64,000 nt of DNA from Manduca sexta (GCF_014839805.1 NC_051121.1:8911116-8975115); one strand, 5' to 3'. Shown: positions 12,101-24,127, counted from the stretch's first letter. Notes: generated by a model not told the origin, from the sequence alone. Numbers and translations: made by a program.

Positions 12101-12361
12101 TGCCTCGGTGGCGTAGTTGTATTGCATGTCCGGTACAATAGCGCTCTGAGGTCCTGGGTTCGAATCCCGGGTCGGGCAAAGTGATATTTGGGTTTTTCTG
12201 CTCAGTATCAGCCCGGAGTCTGGAATTTGTGCCCGATATGGCGATAGGCTCGCCCCTATCACATCATGGGACGGAACATACTTGGCGAAAAGTGGGTGCC
12301 CTAGTTGCGCCTCTGCATACCCCTTCGGGGATAAAATGCGTGATGTTATGTATGTATGTTT
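12101..12361 (+). repeat. SINE family B, intact copy
   Basis: About 260 bp with a tRNA-like head (TGCCTCGGTGGCGTAGTTG, B box GGGTTCGAATCCC) and a TATGTATGT tail. It differs from the copy at 63097-63353 at only about three positions by eye, so the family was recently active. Confidence 0.92.
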
Positions 12362-14606
12362 AATATTTATTACATAAAAAATGTATTATGTAACTTATAT
12401 CTTGGCACAGGCAATAGCATCTTGTGAACACAGTGTGGTTTAACTAAAATCTCAATCAGGTTTCGATGGATGTCAAACTAAAGCTGTCTTACTGGATATT
12501 TTCTAAATCTCGTCATTATTACGGATATTTTACTATGCGTAAGATGTTCTAAAATTGGTACCAATACTGCATTATGTATTTTATATTAAGTATGATAAGA
12601 TTCTATAAAGAGTTTTCTAACCGTCTCACAGGCTTTGGTTACCCCCAAACTATCCAAAAAATAGGCGTTTCTCACAGGAAACTCTCAGAACGGTCGAAAG
12701 AGGTGGCGCAATACGTCATAATATTATTGCTCGGCCCTCCGAAGAATCGGCACAATGTTGCCGACAATATTTTATCCGACCCTCCCAAAAACTTACGCGG
12801 AGGGTCAACTTAGGATGCGTGCACAATAGACTTAAAGGGATTTATTCAAATATCTTTTAAAATTTTCGAAAGAAAATAATATGGGTACTTTAATTATCAA
12901 CATATTGCCTTTTCAAACCTGTTAACTTTTTACTACTTTTGTGAAGCAAAGCCTATATTAAATTCTTTACTGCCTACACACGTGTCAAATAAAACAAACT
13001 AGGAACCAAACGACCAGAATAATTCCAGACTTGTATCAATTTAAGCATAGTGTAACATACTTCCTATTTTACTTTTAACGTAATGTTCACTTCTAGAAAG
13101 TCGTGCACCCAGCTACGTTCTTAAGTTCTAGTGTTATTGACTAGCTTAGTGGACCTAAATAAAAAAAAGAATAAGCTGCATCCATACACGCGTACAACAC
13201 AACAGGCTTACACCCCCAGCCCCTCAAAATACGTCAAACATGTGCCCATACCTTAACCCTCTAAAATAGCGCGACTCATTTTTCCCATTGCGTATAGATA
13301 TTTCTTCTCGACAGCGATGACAGGTCCTTTTTCCCGCCTCCACTCAAATTGTGCCAAACAACGTTACCAAGGGTTCTTACCAAATGGGTTTCCCCATAAT
13401 TTTATTATAGGAAACGAGTTGCGGTGTAATTGTTTTTGATATAAATGCTTTTGTCATTGTTTCGAATGCTTTACATCGTAGTTGTATCATTAGTGCTGTG
13501 AATTTTGTTTAGTTTTTAATTAGGTTCATTCGTAGTTTTGGAGTTGTTAGTTAAATAGGATTGGTGTGCAGTTAGTACTAAATGTATTGTACATAAATTA
13601 TATCATGGAGAGGTTTTATTAAGTAGTTTTTATCCCACAAAAAATATGAATTATTGTAACTATCGATATATTGTTTTAAATTAAATACTTAGCATGTAAG
13701 ACGTTGTCCTGAATTCCATTTACTTTCAATTCAAAATATAAAAATACTGTTTCATTCAATGAAACTTAATTTTCCTCAAGCACAAATGTTTGTATGTGAA
13801 CTATCCTTTTTGGCCTTGTAGTGGGTCTACTTTGATAGTTAACGCGGTGACCGTCGAATCTCGGACCTTTCCTGCTTCGAAGAACACGTTAGCCTTTACC
13901 CTTTCATACCAAGAAGCAAACCTTAACCTCAAAGAGTTTGCTTAACATGCTAATTATTAATACATAATATCACACCTTATACTTTTCAGGGTAGACTGTA
14001 ACTCAAACATATTTCGCCAGCTACGTTAGGTTCTATGTGAAGAGGTCTATTCCTATTTATAGGGCACAATTCCAAACTCCAATCTGATATCGAAATTAAG
14101 TCCATTCATTACCCGATCTGATCAAACTTGAGACCTCCACGATAGCAGTATCGTTTGCTACACAACTATGTTAAAACGACTAATATTAACATGATTAGAA
14201 TAATGTATGAATTTTACATATTATTTGATGTTTAATTTGTTGTCGGAACACGCGACTTACAACTGTTTTACACGTGTAATTAATGTAAATAATGACTTCG
14301 TATGATTAATGTTGGGTGCGGCTTTTAATTGGGGTTAATGGGTAGTTGGGCATTACAAAATAGAAGGTTGTGCGAAAAAATTAATCAAAAATATAAACAG
14401 GTTTTCTTTTTTAATATTTCGATTGTTATTCTTATTATTATTAAAGGATGATTTAAAATTGTTTTTAGAATCTGTGCTTTATCAAATGTGTTTAAAATGC
14501 TAGGGGCCAATGCTTTTGTAATCATTAACATTAAGGGATTCTTTGAAATAAACACCATGCGATTGTAAATTAATTGTCAATCATCATCTTCATAGGACTT
14601 TCCTTA

Positions 14607-14805
14607 GGTTCCTCCTAGGACCATTGGCGTAGCTTGTGTGCGCAAGCGTGGGTTCTCACTTTAGAAACGTCTTTGCCCACGCTAGAAAAAGCCTTACGCT
14701 TACAGAGGCCTCGGGTAGTGCAGGCCCTTCGTTTAATTCGGCATGCTTCTTTTTTTTCACTAACTGCCCGTATCTACAGAAAATCAGCAACTACGCCAAT
14801 GCCTA
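14607..14805. mobile_element. MITE with GGCGTAG ends
   Basis: The left end TCCTAGGACCATTGGCGTAG is the approximate complement of the right end CTACGCCAATGCCTAGGAC. The same type of end (CTACGCCACTG) is seen near 26330. It is non-coding; the open frame at 14634-14843 lies within it. Confidence 0.65.
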
Positions 14806-15039
14806 GGACTGAATCCTTTGTAACTAATTTTAGATATAACTAAAACATTAACATCTGTCACTCATCTTCGTATATCTTCATAAAAAAATATTTAGCCAAT
14901 AGTGTTGTATACACCTGTAAAGATTTGTCACCTAGAATAGGTACCTTATATTGTGGATCTTTCATATGTATTTTTCTGTGATAAATCGTTGGTGTGTCTA
15001 TTAATAAATAAATATAACTAACTCCCTTTTTTCGAACAG

Positions 15040-15221
15040 GTGTGGTTCTCCAACCGCCGCGCGAAGTGGCGTAGAGAGGAGAAGTTGCGGAGCCAGCGCC
15101 GGGACGCCCCCGCCGCGTCGCCACCCGCGCCGCCCACGCCGCGGCTGCCGCTCAACGGGGGCTTCAACTCCATGTATAGTCCGATACCACAGCCCATAGC
15201 TACTATGGGTGACTCTTATAG
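15040..15221 (+). CDS. toy: toy exon: homeodomain end and SMYSPIPQP tail
   Basis: The exon runs from CGAACAG/GTG to TATAG/GTAAAG (phase 0 in, phase 2 out). It encodes [20 protein letters not shown], which includes the recognition helix, then a Pro/Ala-rich spacer ([16 protein letters not shown]) and the motif [19 protein letters not shown]. It is much GC-richer than the flanking intron. Confidence 0.97.
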
Positions 15222-16908
15222 GTAAAGTTATATCTTATAGGTATAGTTGTCTGTTATAAACAGTATCTATGGTACAGAATAATGCTAATGATATATATAA
15301 AACAATTATAATTATTTTAGAAAAAAATAGTCTCCTCTAAGTTAGCGGAGTTGCTCTAATTTGGACAAAAAAATTTAATAAGTCTAAATTGAAAATGAAA
15401 TATTGCACTAACAATTGTATAGCAATATTAAGTCTATTCAAATAGTTTCCCATAGAAATCACTCTAAGATTTTCGAAGAAAGTAAATTTCTTCAAATATC
15501 TTACGGCTCTACAAGCGCCGTAACATGTTTCCTAGCGCCATCTATCGCGGAAGAGCGGCACTAATTAAATTGCGCGCCAAATCGAGCGGCAAAGGTCGCG
15601 GCTCCTTGCGTTTCCCGCCACTGCACCGACTACCGAGACGTTCCGAAGTTTACCGCCGAAGGTCGCTCGACTTTCCACTTGAATTGATTTTTAATAGTGA
15701 ACTACGGGTTTTAGCTTTTGTCGTCGGCAAATTAACTTAGTGAAATCAGGAGTTCCTTTTTTAGTTTAATCTATCAGCTATACTTTTTGTTTAATCTTTT
15801 TGTGTTACTCACTTTTTCTTTATCGCATATTTTTGTAACATGTAAATAATTGATAAATTTAATAACGATTCATACTGATATTTTGTAAATTTTTCTCGGT
15901 GTCATTCATTTAAGATTTAAAACATAATTTAAAAAATGTACCTAGATAATAATATCCCCAGTATTAAAGGTGCAGTTTGTATATAAAATTATGTTTGTTT
16001 TACGCTGGTCGCTGTTTCATAGCAAGGATTAGGTTACAAGAAAAATAAAAGACTGGCCAATGTCCAGATAGATTTCATGATCCGCCTTTTTACGATGCAA
16101 TATTTTATGAAGGATTGAATCTTTAGGCACGATTGATTGACTCTGTGCTATAAAAAATAATATTTTCTTCTTAGTGCTGTGTCGGTCCGAGTTTAAATAA
16201 TAGATTTTTTAATTACTATGTGTTGCTCGTGGCTTTACTCGCGTGAAAAACCTTTCATGCTATAAAAGTCCCAAAAACATTTTACGACGCCAGCTCCATC
16301 TATTTAAAAATCAGAGTAATAATCAATTTATCCCATTGGAGCAAATTAGAGAAATAAAGTAGTCTATGTGTTAATCGAGGACATCTACCCGTGTGGCAAA
16401 TTTCATCTAAATCCGTTCAGCTGTTAATGTGTTTAATTTGATTAAACATATAAACATCCAAACATTTTCATGAGCTAAGTTTTTTTGTTACATAATTCAA
16501 TGACGAGACGAGCAAACCGATCAGTGATGAGTAACCTCTACGACTGCCCATAAATAGTAGCAACATGATGCAATTTTGTCAATTCGCTCTTAATCTTAAT
16601 TTTCACAATTAATTTAGGAGTTTTTTCAAAACTCCCACTGTAAAAGGCTTTACTATGCTCCCCACGGAACATATGAAAAGTAATCCCCTTATTCATAGAC
16701 GTTGTATCTCAATATTAGCCAATCACAACGGCCTTATGCCTACACGCACTGCGAAGACCATGCAGTCAGCACTGAGAAACAGATTGTTATCACAGCTTTA
16801 CTCCATCCTTAGATAAAAAACGTCTATGAATAAGGGGGTATGTCTTTACATAATATTAACAGAAAACGTTTACAAAATTTGTTACTTGACTGACATTGGT
16901 TCCGACAG
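15222..16908 (+). other. toy: toy intron with GC-rich block and repeats
   Basis: 15500-15740 is a GC- and CpG-rich non-coding stretch (candidate regulatory element; its open frame resembles no protein I know). 16498-16580 is a weak remnant of repeat family D, and 16685-16837 is a MITE. The rest is plain AT-rich sequence. Confidence 0.75.
16685..16837. mobile_element. MITE family E, complete copy
   Basis: It begins CCCCTTATTCATAGACGTTG and ends AACGTCTATGAATAAGGGGG, perfect terminal inverted repeats of about 19 bp, and is about 153 bp long. It lies only 71 bp before the next toy exon. Confidence 0.9.
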
Positions 16909-17069
16909 CTCCATGTCGGGCGGGTTGACGTCGTCGTGCCTGCAGCAGAGGGACGGCGGTTACCCCTACATGTTCGGAGACGTGCTGGGTAGCGGCGGGT
17001 ACTCGAGGGCGCCGGCAGCACACCAGCAGCACGCGGCGTACTCGCAACCCCAAGCCACTGCTAGTACTG
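16909..17069 (+). CDS. toy: toy exon: transactivation region
   Basis: The exon follows TCCGACAG and ends AGTACTG before GTGAGT (phase 2 in, phase 1 out). It encodes SSMSGGLTSSCLQQRDGGYP followed by YMFGDVLGSGGYSRAPAAHQ. The LQQRD and YPYMF motifs match the Toy C-terminal half; the rest is Ala/Gln/Ser-rich. Confidence 0.95.
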
Positions 17070-20000
17070 GTGAGTTGACTTGTATTTTATACGGCAGTGA
17101 CTTTATTGATGGTAAGCTGGCTGCAGGCAGAGTGTAAATGAGTATTTCTAAAAATAAATATACGTAACGAAATAGTTCTTAAGTAATCTTATTACGTGAT
17201 TTTTCTTGTCTGTTTTTATTTATGTCCTGATACATTCATTCTTTATTTGATAGAACGAATGTATTACGACGAATAAAAAAATACAGATGCGAAATAATAC
17301 TAAATTTTTAATAATATTACGCAAAAACTATTTCGTTGTGTAATTTATTTTGAGAAATACTTATATGCCGGGCTGTTTGATGTAACACAGAGTGATCCCG
17401 GAACGCAACATACGAGAGCCCCTTTCTCGGGTTTTTCACCTTGAGTAGTATGGTCCCACGGTGGCATATTCGGTACGTGGTACGAGGTCCCGGGTTCAAA
17501 TCCCGGGCCGGGTTAAATGATATTTGGGGTTTTTGCAAAAAAAAAATGTTACTAAATTACATAGACACCTTTTAAAGAACTCTACTTTCAACACTTAGTA
17601 ACAGTTTATTGGCAAGTTAGAGCAAGGTCCAGAATACTTATATTATTAATTTAAAACTATTTGGGACATAAGATTAATTATCACTTTTTAACGGTACAAT
17701 ACTTCAACGTCTACACAATGCTAACATAATTTAAAAAATACAAGAAATTAATATAAAGCGCGTCGTTACCGCAAGAGAGAGCCTTCGGAAAATATTTACC
17801 AAGTTGGTAATAAAATATAAAAAAACGCCGAGTCAAGAGCAGGGGCGTCTAGCACAAGACCGCGACATGACGGGGGAAACAAAAAAAAGGAAAATACGAA
17901 CCGGGCCTCGATTGGATTCGCCGTTGTCTGTTCCTTACAAATGGTTTTTAAATTGATTTTGAATATTGAACGATTTCGTTAACAAATAGTGGAATTGCGG
18001 TGCTATTTTTAAATTCGAGCGTGATTGTTTTTTAGATTACGCGATTTTCTAGGTAGGTTGTTAATAGATTTGTATTCTTATCTCCATTTACCTGTATAGT
18101 CATAAAAACCTAACAACAAAATAGTTGATCGATATTGAAATTTAATTATACAGAGGCATTACCCAAAATAGTATATTTGAGGAACCAAATTCCGATATTT
18201 AAAGAAAAGATTTCGCAAGTAAACTGCGGAGTCTGGAAGGCGCTGCGTAACAAATAGCTAAATATAAAAGTTGCAGATTTATTGCTCGAGTCGAGCTGGC
18301 TTCGGCATTGTTTTAAAAAGTCGTAACTTTTCCATTTGATATTATACATGGTGCGGCGGACATTTTTAGCCGTAGGTGGCGGGAAGCAGTATGAATTATT
18401 GTTGTTTGGGGCGTTTCGCGGCATTGTTCAGCTGCCGAGTTTTCAACGCCGACCGCGAACAAAAGAGTTTTTCACAATTCAAAATGCACGCTCTCGTTTC
18501 ATTTACTCTTTTGCGCTCTTTCCACGGGTGCATTTGCAGCTTGGTGCGGTATTAAATAATGCGGATTTGTTCTACTTTTCGCTTTTTGGCTACGGTTCTT
18601 TCGAATACCCGCGGAGGGATGTTTTTCATTTCGCAAGATTAAAAATTTTAATGAAATATTTTATAAGTAACGTCTGACAATTGTTTTGTGTAAAAAATTT
18701 GGTATAAATAATACATATTATTTGGTATTGTTATAACATTTTTTTAAATTCCTTTGTAAAGCGTAGCACTCACTGAACAAAGGAAATACCTAATTTTGAA
18801 TACATAGACCAATTTATTTTTATTCCTTTAAGTTTTAACAATGTTTCAAATTTCGAATTCACACATTCTACTGACATTCTAAATTTAAATATAAAAATAA
18901 AAAAGATAAAACTCGTTCAAAATAAGAACACCTAAACTTCACACAAAGATAGCAAAATAGCAACAAAATAGAAGAGAATATATACCATAAAAGCGATTTA
19001 AAACGTCCGTACAGCGTCGGGCGTCATAAACAAGCGGCCGTAGACACAAACCATTGACTAAACGAGAGTCGCAGCTCTGTTTAGAGTCGATAATAACGTG
19101 TAATGAATGTAAACGTCGCCCCCTCGCTGGCGGAACGGAAAACTGTTATCGCCGTGCCACACGCGGCGGTCGGTGAGCCGATCGGGGCGTATACCCCGTA
19201 TATGTCTAAATAATTGTACCTACAGACGGTTTATAAGGGAATGTTAGCGTTGTGCTATGTTAATAGAAGAGTTAGTCTATTATATGAACTTAATATTTTA
19301 CCCTCGTTTAATAATCATAAATACTTCATAAATAAGTTGAATAATTATAATTTAAGGAATCAGACGGCGATTAATTATAAGATAATAAAAGTGTAGGAAT
19401 ACATACAACAGGAACTGTTTTTCTAATTAGACTTCTTAACAGATTGTACTTATTCCAATTAGATTTATTGTAATCTTTACAATATCAAAGAAATTTCTTA
19501 AGTATCTTAAACCTCGAAAAGTACATCCAACGTACACAGAGGTGTTAATAGCTTTATAATACATAAATCAAACACGTACGTACAGAGATAACGCGATTGT
19601 GTGTAATAAACGGAACGCAATCGGAATCCTATTAGACATATGGCCGGTCCGATACTGATACATGATGTTAATAGGTTTCAGGGCAGAATCGTGTTAACAT
19701 GTGCCAGCGTCGGACGGCACTTGATTGACTTGCAATTATAGGAAATCGGATGCGCTTCCCTAAATAATTACGTCTATCGAGGTGTGGCCTTGTGTGAAAA
19801 TTCTGCGTAGATTAGAATTTTGAATTTGGAAGGAGTTTGGTTGGACTCTTATAAGATAGTAATGAAGACTTGCTAATAAGAATTTAATGTTAGCGGTTAT
19901 ATTTAATACATAATAAATATATTAGTACATTTTTTTATTCTGTACGTCGAATGTCCCTTGTCTGTTTAAATTACAGTTGATAAGCTATTGACAATAAAGG

Positions 20001-20085
20001 GCGGGAAATTTCGCCAACAATGAACAACAAAGAGGTTCTAATCGCACAAAGAGTTTTAATTATTGACAACCCTTTTGTTCCATAG
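17070..20085 (+). other. toy: toy intron with GC-rich blocks
   Basis: A SINE head fragment lies at 17450-17540. GC-richer non-coding blocks at 18140-18620, 19000-19210 and 19580-19830 contrast with the AT-rich surroundings and are candidate enhancers. The open frame at 18336-18677 has no recognisable motif and is treated as chance. Confidence 0.6.
17450..17540 (+). repeat. SINE family B head fragment
   Basis: It contains the tRNA-like promoter part only: GGTCCCGGGTTCAAATCCCGG followed by GGTTAAATGATATTTGGGG. The body is missing. Confidence 0.7.
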
Positions 20086-20174
20086 GTGTGATATCGGCGG
20101 GTGTGAGTGTGCCAGTGCAAATACCCTCGCAGGGGCCCGATCTCGCATCGAACTATTGGGGGCGGCTTCAGTGA
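20086..20174 (+). CDS. toy: toy terminal exon up to the conserved stop
   Basis: The exon follows TTCCATAG and reads GVISAGVSVPVQIPSQ, then GPDLASNYWGRLQ and TGA at 20172-20174. Pax6 proteins end at the same position (YWPRLQ-stop), so this TGA is the ancestral terminator. The usual proline of that motif is glycine here. The exon's GC-rich composition does not end at the TGA but continues to about 20371. Confidence 0.95.
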
Positions 20175-20375
20175 TCTCAGCTATTCGGGTTCCCGCATCG
20201 GCTACTGTCGATGCCTGAGAACCCGAACAACGTGCCAGAGTCGCCATCTAGCGGCGAGCTCGCGCATAACTACGCCGACTCTCATCTCACCATGAACGCT
20301 GCTCTCAACATGACGGCAGGGCACGACAGTGTCCTGCCAACAGACATGCAGGAACAAAACAATTCAGTGTCGTAA
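20175..20375 (+). CDS. candidate C-terminal extension of toy (66 codons)
   Basis: Directly after the TGA, the same frame stays open for 66 codons to TAA at 20373-20375. It reads SQLFGFPHRLLSMPENPNNV, then PESPSSGELAHNYADS, and ends DMQEQNNSVS. Hand counts give GC of 59%, 41% and 68% at codon positions 1, 2 and 3, a coding-type pattern in an AT-rich neighbourhood. The composition changes to AT-rich exactly at a strong donor, TC/GTAAGT, that overlaps the TAA. It could be reached by readthrough of TGA or by removing an internal 78-nt intron. It may still be an unusual 3' UTR. Confidence 0.5.
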   Translation, partial: SQLFGFPHRLLSMPENPNNVPESPSSGELAHNYADSHLTMNAALNMTAGHDSVLPTDMQEQNNSVS

Positions 20376-20606
20376 GTGAAACGTCAACCGGTATAGTGAC
20401 TCTTAATTTCTACAATGGTGCAGTTTATTTAATTTTTTGTACAATACATTCTCGATTTTAAACGTTAAATTAAGAAAAGCAACTGATGATGTTCAAACCT
20501 AGCGGTAAGCGACCTCACACAATGACGTATGCCTCGAGGCGTTTCTTTTTGATTAATTGCTTGCCCGTTGTATTATATAATGTGGCATGTATCATTGCGT
20601 TTGGTC

Positions 20607-20612
20607 AATAAA
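20607..20612 (+). terminator. toy: possible toy poly(A) signal
   Basis: AATAAA lies about 430 nt after the conserved TGA and is followed by a moderately GT-containing stretch. In AT-rich DNA this hexamer is common, so the call is weak. Confidence 0.3.
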
Positions 20613-22964
20613 TAGTAAGCTAGTAAATAGCGTGTAAATGTAGATAAGCGCCATCTACCGTTGAGTAGAGAAAGCTTCCACGTTGAAGCATCGTTCCGCG
20701 GCAAGAATGAAAATGTAAATTGTTTGTGCCAATGTTTGTTATAATTGAGTGTTCCGCGCCCTCCGCGTCCTCCGCTCTTGCAACCCTTCTATTTCTTTGA
20801 TGTATTCCGCAGGGGTGCGAAATATTAATGCTACACACAAAAATAAGCTTCGTTACATCGATTTGTTTGACACCCTTGCGAAACAACAAATTGTCATATC
20901 CGAACTAATGTTGTTTATATTGTGACGCCCTTGTATAGTAAAATAATAGATGTTGTACGTAAAGTGTTCTCGAATACATTAGCACACGCCACGAAACGAA
21001 TTAAATTATATTATTTATTACGTGTAATTAATTAAGGAGATCAAATATTGCTGTGATTAAACGTAGCTATAGATTTAATTTAAATTTGTTTAAAAGCAAT
21101 ACCGACTGGAAATTGTGAAAATGTACCAATTGGAAATAATTATAACTTCACTTTGAATTGCTTGTGTTTTGTTCATAAATGGTGCTGGCGTACAGCACAA
21201 AGTATGTTAAGAAACGAATTGTATATTAATATTTATATATTTTCATTGAGAAAAAATGCAATATGGAGTGTAGGCGTTACAGTAAAATGTATGTAATGTA
21301 ATTTAGTTTGGAGTTAAATGTAAAATAAATTATTACTTCATATTAAGTGCATATAGAGGGAAGAGATAACAGTGAAATTTATTAATAAATATTGCATTAA
21401 CCAATTATATGTTCATTTTATTTACCTTTAATGTTCAGTAAATGGCGTGTTTTAGTACTCATGGACTATTGTCTCAATATATCTTCATAATAGTTTCATC
21501 GTAGGTATCTGTAAGTATATAACATTACTATTATAATACGTTTTTTCAAAACTCATATAACAGTTTATAAAAGCTACTAAATTTGTTAGAACATCTACAA
21601 TAGACATACACACTCTTCTAAACCCACATCTATACAAAACATTAAACACCCACAAAAAATATCCTCTCAAATATTTATAATCATTTAAAAATACCCATCA
21701 ACACTCGACTATATCAAATGACGCAACAATAGCCTAATAAAGGATACAATATTATTAATAATGCCGACAGATGGCACCACAGTGCACGCGAATTTGGACC
21801 CTATATACTCACCCTCGAAATATTGTGAGGAAATTATGCCGTTAAGTGTATTTGGGCGGTACATATTAATTTTGCGTGTTGGCTCTTTGCGTCGCGTCCC
21901 AGCTTCGACCCCCGGTTTGATGAAGGGTCCGAACAATGGGATGGGATTACGTGTTGCATTGTAGGCATTATAGTCTGTGTTGTATCGAAACTACGCGTTT
22001 ACAGGATGACGAATATTTTGAAGTGTATCCAATTAGATGCAGCGGTTATATTGAATGTAAACCTGTCAGTAATTTTATCTTAAATACTTTAGATGGCTGC
22101 CTTGCTTCTGGAAACTCCGTCAGGATACCAGCTTTCATCGCTTTTTGTTATTTTAAAGACATGTCAGAGCTGCTATGAAGTACTTACGATATTTAAAGAC
22201 AGCCCCTACGATGAGTCAAGATTTGTAAAACTAGGTATTAGAAAAATTACTTTCTGATTCAATAGTTATCTTCCACAAAAAATGTATTAAGTAATACCAA
22301 ACAACGATCACACTTATTCATCGAATCCCCTTTATTTCCAACTGCAAATCCCCAGCATAAGGACTGCCATATAATGGAATTCCATCAAAAACACGCAAGC
22401 AATCCCTACATAAACAATCGTAGATTACCAACGGTTATAATTGATTTAGATTTTGTCTGCGCTGCTGTCCCCTATTCTATTGAGCGATACAACTGCATTT
22501 GATTTGAATGGATAATCTCTCGCTTTGACAAATAGACGTTTTGGTGTGTGCTGTTAAATGCTTGTTTCAGAGCAGATGTGTAATTCTTAATTATGTGTTC
22601 TATTCCTGTTTCTAAATTCGCATTTTTCTACGTATCAAAGTATGTACAGTTAGTCACAAAAGCTGATTAAATTATTTTAAATAGTCTTTAAGCTTTTGTT
22701 TCTGAATCAATTGTTTTTTCTTCACAAAATAAACTTCAAAAGGTTTACTTTATTTTGGATATAAAAAATGAATATTTCGATTCGAACTAAAGCTTGGAAG
22801 CGTTTCGAAAATTTTGTTTCATCTACTTTTGTGGTCACCTAGTACCAAAATATACAATAATGTATAAGAGTTACTAAATAAGTGGCGATAGCCTAGTTAG
22901 GGTTAATATGGACAATCGGGACGTTGGTTTCGGATTAGCAATCAGTACTCAATCTCAATACTGA

Positions 22965-23705
22965 GCTATATAAATAAATCAATCTCACCTTTGAGTAGAA
23001 TCTTAAGTAAACATTTAAGGAATTGACCTAAGTATTTAATAAACAAAAAAATACTATTTTTTGAGCTCCTCCTGTCAGTTTTACTTTGACAGGAGAAGCT
23101 CAAATGTGACACTATTTAATGACCAAAAATCAGCGGTCAAAGTTAGTCACATGCTGTAACTTAAGATACCATTTGGGATATTGTTGATATCTGTTTCTTT
23201 AACGAACTTAAGATTCTGACTTTATTTTGACAGTGTCTAAGCTGTTCAGGGCTTTAAACTTTTTTAAAATTACGCGTGTTTCATGGGTATTATGGATTGC
23301 TATAGTGAACAAATATTTTGTAAGTGAATGACCAGTAGAGGTCCACGCCTACCACTGGCATAGTAGGTATACTATACAGGGCTAGTATCAAATCTTAAAA
23401 ACTATTACAAGGGCAGTCTTAATAGATGCAACTCGCTCTGTAGTACGATATCAGCTAAGACTCTGTCAAATTAAAGTAGCCATCTCAAGACACAGGCTAT
23501 TTTACAAATCCATATTAACATCAGCTCTAATGACATTAAGTCATAATAAGACGGATTTTGAAAGCTGAGTTTTGTTTATTTAACTGCGCCTTAGTTGAGA
23601 ACAAGCTCTCAAGTGGCAGTTTAAGCTTGGGTTATAGAATAGTTATTGAACTAACTGTGTACTTGAGATTGTACTCAAAGTTGAGACTGATTTATTAACA
23701 AAGCC
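22965..23705. mobile_element. degenerate inverted-repeat element, about 740 bp
   Basis: The left flank, with ATAAATCAATCTCACCTTTG and then AGTAGAATCTTAAGTA, is matched in reverse at 23650-23700 (TACTTGAGATTGTACTCAAAG, then TTGAGACTGATTTATT). The arms are about 60 bp at roughly three-quarters identity by eye. A small hairpin (TCCTGTCA and TGACAGGA, about 23060-23105) sits inside. No coding capacity. Confidence 0.6.
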
Positions 23706-23910
23706 CCAAGGTGTGATAAATAAAAAACGCATTAGAATTATTTTTTATTAATTCGAAAATCGAAATATACATCACATGGAGACAGTCTTAAACAATTTAC
23801 TACGTCCTAAATTTTTGGCAACACTAAGCGCAAGGTCATTTTAAGCTTCAAGTTAAAAAATACGCTAAATCAGTCATCAATTTTCGAAAGTGGTATACGA
23901 CAAATATAGA

Positions 23911-24127
23911 TTAAGGTTAGGGGGTCCTATTCCGTCTACTGGGCATTTCCGTCTTTTTGCAATTACGGGCGTTCTAAGCGAAGGAAAGCTTTGATAGCCG
24001 TATAGGTAAATAGGGGAATCTTTAACTCTCTTACCGATACGGCTATCGAAGCTGTCCTTCGAATAGAACGCCCGTAATTACAAAAAGACGGAAATGCCCC
24101 GTAGACGGAATAAGGCCCCCTGACCTT
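23911..24127. mobile_element. palindromic foldback MITE, copy 2
   Basis: This is a well-preserved copy of the family at 5419-5633. Nearly the whole 215 bp is one inverted repeat: TTCCGTCTTTTTGCAATTAC near the left, GTAATTACAAAAAGACGGAA near the right, with a short unpaired centre. Confidence 0.88.

Noticed and set aside
12130..12175. tRNA gene suggested by an intact A/B box
   Set aside because: This is the tRNA-derived head of a SINE; no cloverleaf closes, and the same head recurs at 63097, 4663 and 17450.
18336..18677. 113-residue open frame in a toy intron
   Set aside because: No domain, no splice logic with toy, and an overlapping open frame on the opposite strand; more likely a GC-rich non-coding block.
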